DNA from: Hymenobacter sp. 15J16-1T3B
GTDB taxonomy: Bacteria > Bacteroidota > Bacteroidia > Cytophagales > Hymenobacteraceae
Assembly (NCBI RefSeq): GCF_020711235.1
Contig: NZ_JAJFAV010000004.1
Coordinates: 186,001 to 250,000, forward strand
Length of the DNA: 64,000 nucleotides
Direction: 5' to 3'
Positions 17,580-26,249 of this stretch are shown here, in pieces. A model generated the notes under the pieces. The model did not search any database and was not told the origin of the DNA. It saw only the letters and a list, made by a program, of their open reading frames with translations. Within the stretch, counting starts at the first letter, position 1; the number at the start of each line of letters is the position of its first letter. Both the position numbers and the translations under genes were made by a program.

Positions 17580-20500
17580 ATGCCGCATTCCTTACGCCTG
17601 ATTGTCCGCTTGCTGCTGCTGTTGGCCTTGTTGGCGGGCGGGGCTGCGGGCGTGCGGGCGCAAGTGCGGCCGGGCGCGGTGCCCTCGTCGCGGCGCTGCG
17701 CGTGGGTGCGCGTGCCCGCCGGGCGCGACACCACCACGTTCAGCCTCGCCGATACGCTGACGGTGGTGCCCTCCTCGGTGTCGACGGACGGGCGCAGCGT
17801 GAGCTACGACGCGCGCACGGATAAGTACCGCATCATCTGGCCCAGCAGCCGGGTGGCCTCGCCCGAGCCCGGGCAGCCCGAGTTGCGCCTGCCCACCAAC
17901 CGGCCCGATTCGGTGCTCGTCTGCTACCGCGTGCTGCCGGTGCGGCTGGCCGCCCCGCGCTACCGCCGCCCGCGCAGCCTCATGGACTCGCTCAGCTTCG
18001 AGAGCCGGCCGTTTATGGGCTACGCCGACCTGGGGCGCAAGGAGCAGATTCTGGCCACGCCGGGCATCAACAAAACCGGCTCCCTGACCCGCGGCATTTC
18101 CTTTGGCAACGCCCAGAACGTGTTCGTCAACTCGGCGCTGAACCTGCAGCTGGAGGGCAAGCTCACCGACAAAATCAACCTGACGGCCGCCATTAGCGAC
18201 CAAAACGTGCCTTTTCAGCCCGAGGGCAACACCCAGCAGCTGCAGGAATTCGACCGCATCTACGTCACGCTCACGCACCCGAATTGGGCTCTGACGGCCG
18301 GCGACGTGGTGCTGCGCAACAAGCCCGACTACTTCCTGCGCTTCTACAAAAACGTGCAGGGCGCCGCCGGCGACTTGTTTCTGGGCCAGCAGCTCGGCGC
18401 TACCACGGCCGCGCCCGGCGCGCTGCTGCCCAATCCGCAAAATCCTATTCCCATCGGCAGCCCGGGCGTACCGCCGTACCCGGGCGCCCTGTCGGGTATT
18501 CCGGGCGGCTCGCCGGCCAATAACCCGGTGACGACGGTGACGGCCTCCAGCACGCCGACGCGGCTGGAAAAGGCCCTGGGCGGGGCCGTGCGCAGCTCCA
18601 CCACGGCGGCGGCGGGCGTGGCCAAGGGCAAGTTTGCCAGCGTCACCGTCGAGCCCATCGAGAACGTGCAGGGGCCTTACCGCCTGCGCGGGCCCAACGG
18701 GGAGCAGTTCATCATCATCCTGGCCAACTCCGAGCGGGTGTACCTCGACGGCCGTCTGCTGGTGCGCGGTTTCGACAACGACTACGTCATCGACTACAAC
18801 ACGGCGGAGCTGACGTTTTCGCCCCGCCACCTGATTACCCGCAACTCGCGTCTGCGCGTCGATTACGAGTATTCCGACTTCAACTACGCCCGCTCGCTTT
18901 ACCACCTGAACCACTACCAGGAGGCCGGCCGCCTGCAGGTGCACGCCAACTACTACCGCGAAGCCGACAACCCCGACAACTCGCCCAACCTCAGCCTCAC
19001 CGACGCCGACCGCAACCTGCTGCGCACCATCGGCGACAACGTGGGCCTCGCGGTGACGGCCGGAGCTGATTCGGTGGCCTACGACCGGCGCCAGATTCAG
19101 TACAACCGCGTGCGCTACACCGACGCGGCTACCGGCGCCCGGCGCTGGACGTACGCCCTGCTCACCGATTCGACCCGCGGCGTCTACAACGTGCGCTTCA
19201 CCGACGTGGGCCAGGGCGCCGCCGGGGCTGATTACGTGCTCAGTACCGACCCCACCAAAGTCAACGCCAACGGCCGCGTCTACGAGTTTGTGCCGCCGGT
19301 CGACGGCGTGTCGCAGGGGCGCTACCGGCCCGAGCGCCTGCTGCCCACGCCGCTGGAAAAGCAGGTTATTTCGGCCGGGGCCTCTTTTCGCGTCGATTCG
19401 ACCACCACGGTGTTTGTCGACCTAGCCTCCTCCAAGCTCGACCTGAACCGCTTTTCGCCCGAGGCTGAGCAGGGCCAGGCCATGCGCATCGGCTACGTGA
19501 TGGAAGGCCGGCCCCTCGGCGGGGGGCTGAGCACGTACCGGCTGGCCGACGGCCGTCCGGCCTACGCCCGCCGCGCCGGTCTGGCCGGGCAGCTGCAGGG
19601 CTACCGCCTGCGCACCGCCCTCGACTACGAGTACACTAGCCGCCGCTTCGCGCCCATCGACCGGTACCGCGACATCGAGTTTGACCGCAACTGGAGCACC
19701 ACGGCCACCCAGCAAAGCAACGCCACCGGTGGCCGCATCTCGCGCGAGGACAACATCTTCAACTTCTCGCTGGGCTTGGTGCGCGACCCGAATAACAGCA
19801 TCAACTACCGCGTGAGCCGGCGCTACCGGGCCGGCGAGGTCAGCGGCGTGCAGCACTGGCTGGATGCGGCCCAGCGCGTGGGCGACGTGGAGCTGCGCGG
19901 CTCCTTGTTTTTGCTCGGCGCCGATGCCGGCCGCAAGCGCAGCTCCTGGACGCGCGGCGAAACCGCCGTGCGCTACCTGCGCGGCCCGGTGCTGCCCGGC
20001 TACGCCTACCGCTTCGACAAAAACCGGGTGCGCCTGCCCTCCGGCGACTCGCTCAGCACCGCCAACTACTTCGACGAGCACGCCCTCTTCCTGACCAGCC
20101 AGGACAGCGCCAAGACCAAGTTTCGCCTCGACTACACTTTCCGCCGCGACCAGACGCCCGCCGCCGACCTGCGCACCCTGCAGCAGCGCGGCCGCGCCCA
20201 AACCTGGCAGGGCCAGCTCACCACCCGGCTCGGCAAAAGCCAGGACCTGAGCCTGCTGGCCACCTACCGCGACCTGGCCGCCCGCGACTCGGCCCGGCAG
20301 CGCACCGCCCTCGGCCAGCTGGGCTGGAACGTGTCGCTTCTGCAGGGCCAGGTGCGCTCCGAGCTGACCTACAACGTGGCCACCGGCCGGGAGCCCAAGC
20401 GCGACTACGTGTTCATCCCCGTGCCCGCCGGGCAGCAGGGCCAGGGCACGCACTACTACGCCGGCGACCTGAACAACAACGGCCGCCAGGACAAGGAGGA

Positions 20501-21446
20501 GTTCCTCGAAGCCGCTACGCCCGACGCCGTCTACCGCACCCACATCAAGGTCTACCTCTTCACCGATACCTACGTCACGGCCTTTACCAACCGCTTTGCC
20601 TACCGCCTCTCCCTGGGCGCCCCGCGCCAGTGGCGCGACGCCAAGGGCTGGCGCGCCACCGCGGCCCGCTTCAGCTCGGTCAGCACCGTAAACCTGGACC
20701 GCCGTACCACCGAGCGCGACCTGCTGGCCCGGTTGAACCCCTTCGCCTACCAAACCGCCGACGAGCAGCTGCTGTCGTTGAGCAAGCTGCTGCGCAGCAC
20801 CCTGTACTTCAACCGCTCCAACCCCATCTTCGGAGCCGAGCTGACTGTGCAGCAAACCCAGCAAAAGACGCTGCTGGCCCAGGGCTCCGACACCCGCAAC
20901 CTTGCCAGCCAGAGCCTGCTGCTGCGCCGCACCCTGGCCACGGCCCTCACCAGCCGCCTTTCCGGCACGCGCAGCATCCGCGAAAGCCGCAGTTCCTACC
21001 TCGCCGACCGCAACTTCCTGCTGGAGCAGTACGAGCTGCAGCCCGAGCTGAGCTACCAGCCCACCGGCATCTGGCGCTTCACCGGCGCTTACCACCGCAC
21101 CACCAAGCGCAACACCCTGCCCCTCGACCCCGACGACCCCAACGAAGTACTGGCCCGCGGCGTGTTCGACGAGTTGAGCGTGGAAACCCGCGTGAGCCAA
21201 GTGGGCAAGCGCACCCTCTCCGGCACCGCCAGCGTGGTGCGAGTGGGTTTCCGCGGCACGGAAAGCTCGGTGGTGGGCCTGGAAATTCTGCAGGCCCTGC
21301 GCCCCGGCAACAACCTGACCTGGAACCTGAACCTGGAGCAGCGCCTCAGCAACGGCCTCAACATCACCCTCAGCTACGACGGCCGCAAACCCAACGGCCT
21401 CAACGTGATTCACACCGGGCGCATGCAGGCGGCGGTGCTGTTTTAA
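17580..21446 (+). CDS. Large outer-membrane beta-barrel-like protein
   Basis: 1288 residues from ATG 17580, with a signal peptide cleaved near A27 (AGVRA-QV). The mature protein is rich in alternating hydrophobic/polar strands, Tyr and Arg, and ends LNVIHTGRMQAAVLF; a C-terminal Phe is typical of outer-membrane barrels. The segment around residues 160-230 (SLTRGISFGNAQNVFVNS, then PEGNTQQLQEFDRIYV) is of a kind I associate with conserved large Bacteroidota surface proteins of unknown function. A low-complexity Pro/Gly/Ala stretch lies near 275-345. No catalytic motif is recognised. The neighbours give no clear functional link. Confidence 0.7.
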   Translation: MPHSLRLIVRLLLLLALLAGGAAGVRAQVRPGAVPSSRRCAWVRVPAGRDTTTFSLADTLTVVPSSVSTDGRSVSYDARTDKYRIIWPSSRVASPEPGQPELRLPTNRPDSVLVCYRVLPVRLAAPRYRRPRSLMDSLSFESRPFMGYADLGRKEQILATPGINKTGSLTRGISFGNAQNVFVNSALNLQLEGKLTDKINLTAAISDQNVPFQPEGNTQQLQEFDRIYVTLTHPNWALTAGDVVLRNKPDYFLRFYKNVQGAAGDLFLGQQLGATTAAPGALLPNPQNPIPIGSPGVPPYPGALSGIPGGSPANNPVTTVTASSTPTRLEKALGGAVRSSTTAAAGVAKGKFASVTVEPIENVQGPYRLRGPNGEQFIIILANSERVYLDGRLLVRGFDNDYVIDYNTAELTFSPRHLITRNSRLRVDYEYSDFNYARSLYHLNHYQEAGRLQVHANYYREADNPDNSPNLSLTDADRNLLRTIGDNVGLAVTAGADSVAYDRRQIQYNRVRYTDAATGARRWTYALLTDSTRGVYNVRFTDVGQGAAGADYVLSTDPTKVNANGRVYEFVPPVDGVSQGRYRPERLLPTPLEKQVISAGASFRVDSTTTVFVDLASSKLDLNRFSPEAEQGQAMRIGYVMEGRPLGGGLSTYRLADGRPAYARRAGLAGQLQGYRLRTALDYEYTSRRFAPIDRYRDIEFDRNWSTTATQQSNATGGRISREDNIFNFSLGLVRDPNNSINYRVSRRYRAGEVSGVQHWLDAAQRVGDVELRGSLFLLGADAGRKRSSWTRGETAVRYLRGPVLPGYAYRFDKNRVRLPSGDSLSTANYFDEHALFLTSQDSAKTKFRLDYTFRRDQTPAADLRTLQQRGRAQTWQGQLTTRLGKSQDLSLLATYRDLAARDSARQRTALGQLGWNVSLLQGQVRSELTYNVATGREPKRDYVFIPVPAGQQGQGTHYYAGDLNNNGRQDKEEFLEAATPDAVYRTHIKVYLFTDTYVTAFTNRFAYRLSLGAPRQWRDAKGWRATAARFSSVSTVNLDRRTTERDLLARLNPFAYQTADEQLLSLSKLLRSTLYFNRSNPIFGAELTVQQTQQKTLLAQGSDTRNLASQSLLLRRTLATALTSRLSGTRSIRESRSSYLADRNFLLEQYELQPELSYQPTGIWRFTGAYHRTTKRNTLPLDPDDPNEVLARGVFDELSVETRVSQVGKRTLSGTASVVRVGFRGTESSVVGLEILQALRPGNNLTWNLNLEQRLSNGLNITLSYDGRKPNGLNVIHTGRMQAAVLF

Positions 21447-21500
21447 AAGGAATTAAGGACACCTTACCCACATTTAATCACTCTTAATTCTTTTCAACTT

Positions 21501-21815
21501 ATGCGTATGTTTTCGTTGGTGAGGTGGGTAGTGGCGTTGTGATTATTGCTCGGTACAGTGCAATCCTGTGGCGCCAATACCGGGGCGGATTTCATAGATA
21601 TGCTGCCCTCAAAACTGTTGTTGTCGCACAAAGACCAGGGGCTTTACTACTTCTGGAACGGAGGCGGCGCCCTAATGGACGGGCCCACTGAAATTCACGG
21701 CGCTGAAGAGTTTACGTTTCGGCGCGGCGTGGGCATTCTGACGGGCACCTACACCAACTTCGCCCAAGCCGAAGGCCGCGACTTCAAGGTCACGCGCATC
21801 CGGCGGCTTACGTAA
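21501..21815 (+). pseudogene. Small lipoprotein gene interrupted by an in-frame TGA
   Basis: From ATG 21501 the frame encodes MRMFSLVRWVVAL, then TGA at 21540-21542, then LLLGTVQSCGANTG and a further coherent 80 residues ending at the TAA at 21813-21815. Without the TGA this is a good lipoprotein signal peptide with lipobox TVQSC. The TGA replaces a sense codon, most simply TGG (Trp). The rest of the frame is intact, so the lesion is recent, a sequencing error, or bypassed by a downstream start (for example ATG 21600). The family was not recognised. Confidence 0.6.
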
Positions 21816-21919
21816 CCGCCATTCCCCAGCCGCGGGCTGCTCGTCTGCAAGTGTTGCCTGATTGCAACCGGCCGGCCCGGTCACGTGCCTTCACAGTGCC
21901 TGGGAGCATGAAAGCTTAT

Positions 21920-21939
21920 ATCGGATAAATTTGTCCGGT
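21920..21939 (+). promoter_or_regulatory. Operator copy 1 upstream of the Rrf2 gene
   Basis: ATCGGATAAATTTGTCCGGT differs at two positions from the perfect palindrome found before hmp. It contains the TTTG of the -33 element, so a bound repressor would block the promoter. It is the likely autoregulatory site of the Rrf2 protein. Confidence 0.82.
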
Positions 21940-21961
21940 ATAGAAACGGCGTGTAACTTTG
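21930..21961 (+). promoter_or_regulatory. Bacteroidota-type promoter of the Rrf2 gene
   Basis: TTTG at 21930-21933 (-33) and TAACTTTG at 21954-21961 (-7, exact TAnnTTTG) are separated by 20 bases, matching the known consensus of the phylum's primary sigma factor. Transcription would start near 21968, about 13 bases before the ATG. The -33 element lies inside the operator. Confidence 0.82.
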
Positions 21962-21980
21962 CCTGCCAATTCGGTAGGAT

Positions 21981-22418
21981 ATGTTTTCGAAAGCGTGTGA
22001 GTACGGCATCCGGGCTCTGATTTACATCGGGCAGCAATCGGCCGATTTCGGCCGCCGGGTAGGCCTGCGCGACATTGCCGCCGAAATCGACTCGCCCGAG
22101 GCTTTCACGGCCAAGGTGCTGCAGCAACTGGTACGCCAGCAGCTGCTGACCTCCGTCAAGGGCCCGGCCGGCGGCTTCGAGCTCACGCCCGAGCAGCTGC
22201 GCACCGTCACGCTGCGGCAGGTGGTGCTGGCCATCGACGGGCCGGGCATGCTGCAGGGCTGCGCCCTGGGTCTGCCGCAGTGCTCCGCCAAACAGCCTTG
22301 CCCCATGCACTACCAATTCCTGCCCATCCGCGACCAGCTGAACGAGCTGCTGCGCACCTACACCATCGGCGAGCTGGCTGGCAAGGTGCACGAGGGGCTG
22401 GGCTTTCTGAAGCAGTAA
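21981..22418 (+). CDS. Rrf2-family regulator, NsrR-like (probable NO sensor)
   Basis: 145-residue winged-helix repressor of the Rrf2 family. The N-terminal part MFSKACEYGIRALIYIG and the wing segment KGPAGGFELTPEQ are typical. Three cysteines, Cys94, Cys101 and Cys107, have the spacing expected of an Fe-S cluster loop, as in NsrR and IscR. It is followed 50 bases later by hmp, and both genes have copies of one palindromic operator. This supports an NsrR-like role: repression relieved when nitric oxide nitrosylates the cluster. Ligand and cluster type are inferred from family and context. Confidence 0.88.
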   Translation: MFSKACEYGIRALIYIGQQSADFGRRVGLRDIAAEIDSPEAFTAKVLQQLVRQQLLTSVKGPAGGFELTPEQLRTVTLRQVVLAIDGPGMLQGCALGLPQCSAKQPCPMHYQFLPIRDQLNELLRTYTIGELAGKVHEGLGFLKQ

Positions 22419-22433
22419 CTTTTTTTGCTCACA

Positions 22434-22455
22434 TACCGGACAAATTTGTCCGGTA
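22434..22455 (+). promoter_or_regulatory. Operator copy 2 between the Rrf2 gene and hmp
   Basis: A perfect 22-bp palindrome whose central 20 bases are ACCGGACAAATTTGTCCGGT. It sits 13 bases before the hmp ATG. A clear -7 element was not found between it and the start; CAAATTTG inside the palindrome is one mismatch from TAnnTTTG and could serve. Binding there would block hmp transcription. Confidence 0.87.
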
Positions 22456-22468
22456 ATAACCCATTTGC

Positions 22469-23677
22469 ATGACCCCTGACCAGCAAGCCCTCGTTTCAGC
22501 TACGGTAGGCGTATTGAAAGAACACGGCGTGGCCCTGACCACCCACTTCTACCGCCGCATGTTCGAGCACAACCCCGAGCTGAAGAATGTCTTCAACATG
22601 GGCAACCAGCAGAACGGCAAGCAGCAGATGGCCCTGGCCCTGGCCGTGCTGGCCTACGCCGAGCACATCGCCGACCCCTCGGTACTGCTGCCAGCCGTCA
22701 CCAAAATCGGCCACAAGCACGTGAGCCTCGACATCCGCCCCGAGCACTACGCCATCGTGGGCCGGCACCTGCTGGCCTCGATCGGGGAAGTTTTGGGGGC
22801 CGCCGCTACTCCCGAACTGCTCGACGCCTGGGCCGCGGCCTACGGCGAGTTGGCCGCCCTGATGAGCGGGCTGGAAAACGGCCTGTACCGCGACGCCGTG
22901 GCCCAAACCGGAGGCTGGACGGGCTGGCGCCCCTTCACCGTGAAGCGCAAGGTGATGGAGTCGGCGGAAATCACCTCGTTCTACCTGTACCCCACCGACG
23001 GCGGCGCGGTAGCTGATTTCCAGCCGGGCCAGTACGTGAGCCTGCGTTTGTTCCTGCCCGAGCTGAATCTGTTTCAGCCCCGGCAATACAGCCTTTCCTG
23101 CGCCCCGAACGGGGAATACTACCGCATTTCGGTGAAGCGCGAGGCCGGTGCCCCCCAGCACCCCGACGGCATGATCAGCAACCGCCTGCACGCGTTCGTG
23201 CAGGAAGGCGACGTGCTGGAGCTGGCCGCGCCGGCCGGCGACTTTGCCCTGGACACCCGCAAGCAGACGCCCGTGGTGCTGGTGAGCGGGGGCGTGGGCC
23301 AGACGCCGCTGCTGAGCATGCTGGAGCACCTGGTAGCCACCGGCAGCCCGCGCGAAATCGTGTGGGTGCACGGCTCGCGCAATCCGGAGGTACACGCCTT
23401 CCGCGAGCCAGTGGCCCAGTTGGCCGAGCGCCACGCCAACGTGCAGCGCCACATTTTCTACGACGCGCCGGCGCCGGAGCAACTGGGCCAGGGCCACTAC
23501 CAAGGCATTGTGGACCTGCAGAAGCTCGACGGGGGCAGCCAGCTGCCGGAAGCCGAGTACTACCTATGCGGCCCGGTGCCCTTTATTCGCAAGCAGGTGC
23601 AAGACTTGCAGGCCTTGGGCGTGCCGCGCGCAGCCATTCACTTTGAGGAGTTCGGTCCCGCCACGCTGAGCCTGTAA
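22469..23677 (+). CDS. hmp: Flavohemoglobin, nitric oxide dioxygenase
   Basis: Converts NO and O2 to nitrate using NAD(P)H. 402 residues with the complete family layout: globin domain (about 1-140) with Tyr28, Gln52 and proximal His84; FAD-binding domain with Arg205-Gln-Tyr-Ser; and NAD-binding domain with GGVGQTP at 274-280, YLCGPVPFI and the C-terminal EEFGPATLSL. Length matches E. coli Hmp. Its gene follows an NsrR-like regulator and a palindromic operator, so induction by NO is likely. It would protect the oxidases encoded at the left of the window. Confidence 0.96.
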   Translation: MTPDQQALVSATVGVLKEHGVALTTHFYRRMFEHNPELKNVFNMGNQQNGKQQMALALAVLAYAEHIADPSVLLPAVTKIGHKHVSLDIRPEHYAIVGRHLLASIGEVLGAAATPELLDAWAAAYGELAALMSGLENGLYRDAVAQTGGWTGWRPFTVKRKVMESAEITSFYLYPTDGGAVADFQPGQYVSLRLFLPELNLFQPRQYSLSCAPNGEYYRISVKREAGAPQHPDGMISNRLHAFVQEGDVLELAAPAGDFALDTRKQTPVVLVSGGVGQTPLLSMLEHLVATGSPREIVWVHGSRNPEVHAFREPVAQLAERHANVQRHIFYDAPAPEQLGQGHYQGIVDLQKLDGGSQLPEAEYYLCGPVPFIRKQVQDLQALGVPRAAIHFEEFGPATLSL

Positions 23678-23720
23678 GCGCCGCGGGCAGTAATTGACAG
23701 ACTAGCATAGCTTTGTTGCC

Positions 23721-23820
23721 GTCATCCTGAGCAAAGCGAAGGACCTTATCACCGCAGCACGAGTCGTTGTCACGATTGTCGTTCACGTGTGATAAGGTCC
23801 TTCGCGGCGCTCAGGATGAC
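23721..23820. repeat. GTCAT-ended palindromic repeat, copy A
   Basis: Arms 23721-23752 and 23789-23820 (32 bases each, 29 paired) flank a 36-base loop. The ends read GTCATCCTGAGC and GCTCAGGATGAC. It lies between the convergent hmp and exonuclease genes and could also act as a two-way terminator. It belongs to the same family as four other elements to its right. Confidence 0.88.
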
Positions 23821-23847
23821 GTTTTTCTTCCCTCATTCAAAGACGCG

Positions 23848-24465
23848 CTACCAGCGCCACGTGCGCGCCACGCGCGGCTTGTTGGCGCTGCCGATGCCCT
23901 TGGTCAGCTCGCGCTGCTTGAGGGCCCAGTTGAACGGGTGGCCGCTGCGTAGGGCGCGGATGGTCAGCTCAGCGCAGGCCACGGCGTCGGAGAGGCTGTC
24001 GTGGTGGTTCAGGGTGAGGCCAAAGTGCTCGGCCAGATTGTTGAGGCGGTAAGAGCCCAGGCCGGGGTGGCTGGCGCGCATCAGCTTCACCGAACACAGG
24101 CTGTGAAAGGCGGGCACCGGCACGGCATAGGCGCGCAGGGAGTGTTCGAGCACGCTCACGTCGAAGGGCGCGTTGTGGGCCACCACCAATTGTCCGTCGA
24201 TGAAGGGCTGCAGCACCGGCCACAGCTCGGGCAACGGCGCGGCCGTCATTACCTGCGCCAGCGAAATGCCGTGCACGCGCTGGTTCATGGAGGCCATACG
24301 CAGCTCCACCGGCCGGATCAGGTACTGGTGGGTGTCCACGATTTCGCCGCCCTGCACGCGCACCAGCCCGATGGAGCAGGCACTGTCGCGCCGCTCGGTG
24401 GCGGTTTCGAAGTCGATGGCGGTGAAGTTGACCTCGTGCAGGTCCTGGAGTATGCGCTGCTGCAT
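23848..24465 (-). CDS. DEDDh 3'-5' exonuclease (DnaQ-like)
   Basis: RNase T/DnaQ-fold exonuclease of 205 residues. All DEDDh residues are visible: Asp18 and Glu20 in AIDFETATE, Asp102 in HNAPFD, and His155 and Asp160 in NHHDSLSDAVACAE. The start is ATG 24465 (MQQRILQDLHEVNF); a longer in-frame extension is Cys-rich and atypical. A short basic tail (KPRVARTWRW) follows the domain. It resembles the stand-alone epsilon-like exonucleases common in Bacteroidota; the substrate (DNA trimming or small RNA) cannot be told. Confidence 0.88.
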   Translation of the reverse strand: MQQRILQDLHEVNFTAIDFETATERRDSACSIGLVRVQGGEIVDTHQYLIRPVELRMASMNQRVHGISLAQVMTAAPLPELWPVLQPFIDGQLVVAHNAPFDVSVLEHSLRAYAVPVPAFHSLCSVKLMRASHPGLGSYRLNNLAEHFGLTLNHHDSLSDAVACAELTIRALRSGHPFNWALKQRELTKGIGSANKPRVARTWRW

Positions 24466-24589
24466 GGCGGGCGGGGCTAAGGACCCGCAAGGTACGCAGT
24501 ATCGGCAGCCAACCGGCGCGCAGCCGGCGCACACGTGGATGCATCGGTTGGCGTCTCGGCAATGCCTATGTCCCAACGGGGCGCACGAC

Positions 24590-24609
24590 GAGACGCAACC
24601 GTGCGTCTC
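24590..24609. repeat. Small GAGACGCA hairpin repeat
   Basis: GAGACGCA and TGCGTCTC pair perfectly around a 4-base loop. It lies in the 174-base gap between the exonuclease and TPR genes (both minus strand). From memory, GAGACGC/GCGTCTC hairpins recur between genes in Bacteroidota genomes; only this copy was noticed here. Confidence 0.5.
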
Positions 24610-24639
24610 TACACGCTACGCTAGCTAGGTAGCCAACGG

Positions 24640-25917
24640 CTACTTCTTCAGCTTGTGGGTTTTCAGGTAGGCCTTGGCCTCCTTCTGGTTGGCCGATTTG
24701 CCGTCGGCAATGTCGGCCACCTCGGTGTAGTAGCGGCGGGCTTCCTTGATGTCGCCGGCCTTGTCGGCCATGCGGGCCAGGTTGAGGTTGGCGTAGAGGT
24801 AGAAGCCGCCGTGGGTGTCCTCGGTGCTTTCCGAGAAGACGATGCAGCGTTGGTAGTAATCCTTGGCCTTGGTCAGGTCCTTGTACTTGTTCTGCATCAG
24901 CCAGCCCATGAAGTAGGTGGCGTAGCGCCCGCTGATGCCCTCGTAGCCGGGCATGCCGCGGTTGATTTTGTCGAGGATTTCGCGGCTGACCCGCTCACAC
25001 TCGCGGAATTCGCCCTCGTTGAAGCTCAGCAGGGCGTAGAAACGCTGGAAATAGCCGTTGTCGGGGTACTTGGCGGCCAGTCCGCGCGAAATCGGCATGG
25101 CCTGGGTGGGGTTGCCCTCCTCGTTGTTGAGGATACGCATCAGGAATACCTTGGCCTCCGGGCCCACGTACACGCCGTTGTCGGCCACGTTGCGCAGCTG
25201 CTGCAGGCCCAGCTCCTTGTTGCCCTTCGGAAAGAGCAGCAGCACGGGCTTGAGCAGCGGGTAGTTGTCGGGAATCCAGACGGCGTAGTAGTTAAATAGT
25301 GCCTGCCCGAACAAGAACTCCGGGCTCAGGCCGTTGGCTTCCTGGCTGAGCTCCAAATATTTCAGGGCCCGTCGGGCGCTGACGGTGGCCTTGGGCCAGC
25401 TGCCGCGCTCGGCCTGCAGGCGGCCGGCAAACCCGTAAGCGGCCGAGAGGAAAAAGCAGGCTTCGTAATTCTTGCTGTCCTTCTCGTACAGGGCTTCGGC
25501 CTTGGCAATGGTCGTGTCCATGTAGGCGAAGAAGGGCTTGTCGTAGAGCTTACTCTGCACGTTGGTCGGCACGATTTTCCACCAAGTGCTCAGCCCCATC
25601 AGGAAGTAGGGCATGGGGTGGTTGGGGTAGCGCCGGCGCAGGGAGCGGAACTGCCGCTCGGCCTTGTCGTACTTGAAGTTGTAGAGGTTTTGCACGGCTC
25701 CGTCGAGCTCCAGGGCAATGTCCTGGTTGAGCAGCAGCCAGCCCTTGGTGTCCACCGCGCCGGGCTCCACGTCGATGTTGTCGAGGGTCACGTCGCGGAC
25801 GGGTTTGGGGCCGCGCGTGGTGTCGGTCGTTTGCGCCTGCGCACCGCCAGCCAGCAGCCACAAACCGAGCAGCAACCCGATGCAGTGGCCGGAGAAAAGG
25901 CGGTGGAAGCGGTTCAT
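24640..25917 (-). CDS. Exported TPR-repeat protein
   Basis: 425 residues from ATG 25917 (MNRFHRLFSGHCIGLLLG). The codon three positions upstream is only a TTG. A signal peptide ends near AQAQ. The mature protein is helical and shows repeated TPR-like units (FNYDKAERQFRSLRRRYPN-type near 80-100, then later units such as AKDYYQRCIVFSES and DIKEARRYYTEVADIAD). No enzymatic motif is seen. Such periplasmic TPR proteins usually act as scaffolds; the partner is unknown. The exonuclease gene lies downstream on the same strand but 174 bases away. Confidence 0.82.
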   Translation of the reverse strand: MNRFHRLFSGHCIGLLLGLWLLAGGAQAQTTDTTRGPKPVRDVTLDNIDVEPGAVDTKGWLLLNQDIALELDGAVQNLYNFKYDKAERQFRSLRRRYPNHPMPYFLMGLSTWWKIVPTNVQSKLYDKPFFAYMDTTIAKAEALYEKDSKNYEACFFLSAAYGFAGRLQAERGSWPKATVSARRALKYLELSQEANGLSPEFLFGQALFNYYAVWIPDNYPLLKPVLLLFPKGNKELGLQQLRNVADNGVYVGPEAKVFLMRILNNEEGNPTQAMPISRGLAAKYPDNGYFQRFYALLSFNEGEFRECERVSREILDKINRGMPGYEGISGRYATYFMGWLMQNKYKDLTKAKDYYQRCIVFSESTEDTHGGFYLYANLNLARMADKAGDIKEARRYYTEVADIADGKSANQKEAKAYLKTHKLKK

Positions 25918-26249
25918 CGGGTTCAAAATAGGATTCTGCCGGCGGGTAATGACTCTACTCGTACGTAAAGCTACGGGTTCAGATGCAGTTCGGCGCAGGC
26001 GAGGTTCCCGCAGGTCGCGCGGATGATGCTTGGTGCCGCTGCCGAACCGGACCCCAAACTACATCACTGCCAAGGCGCTAGCCGGCTGGTGTATAGCACA
26101 AGGCCCACTAGCCAGACGAGGTTCCGTAGCCGCCGGTTTTTGGGCGTCGGACGCAGGATAAGTTATTAGTAATATGTCATTTACTGACGTGTTTTTTTGT
26201 ACTTACCGCCGTTGAGCACCCTCCCCGGAATAGCGGTATTCAGTGCGGC
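25918..26249. other. 332-base gap without a gene
   Basis: This spacer lies between two minus-strand genes. On the minus strand TAGCTTTA (25973-25966) is one base from the -7 consensus and could serve the TPR gene. An AT-rich stretch at about 26160-26210 differs in composition from its surroundings and holds short imperfect palindromes. No supported coding frame, RNA gene or clear terminator was seen. Confidence 0.5.

Noticed and set aside
19422-21413. 663-codon minus-strand frame inside the outer-membrane protein gene
   Set aside because: Composition dominated by Val, Ala, Gly and Gln, as expected from the antisense of GC-rich coding DNA; no start context or domain.
21540-21542. TGA as selenocysteine or reassigned Trp codon
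   Set aside because: No SECIS-like element or Sec genes are seen, TGA is used as a normal stop in many genes here, and the other broken gene also has a TAA.
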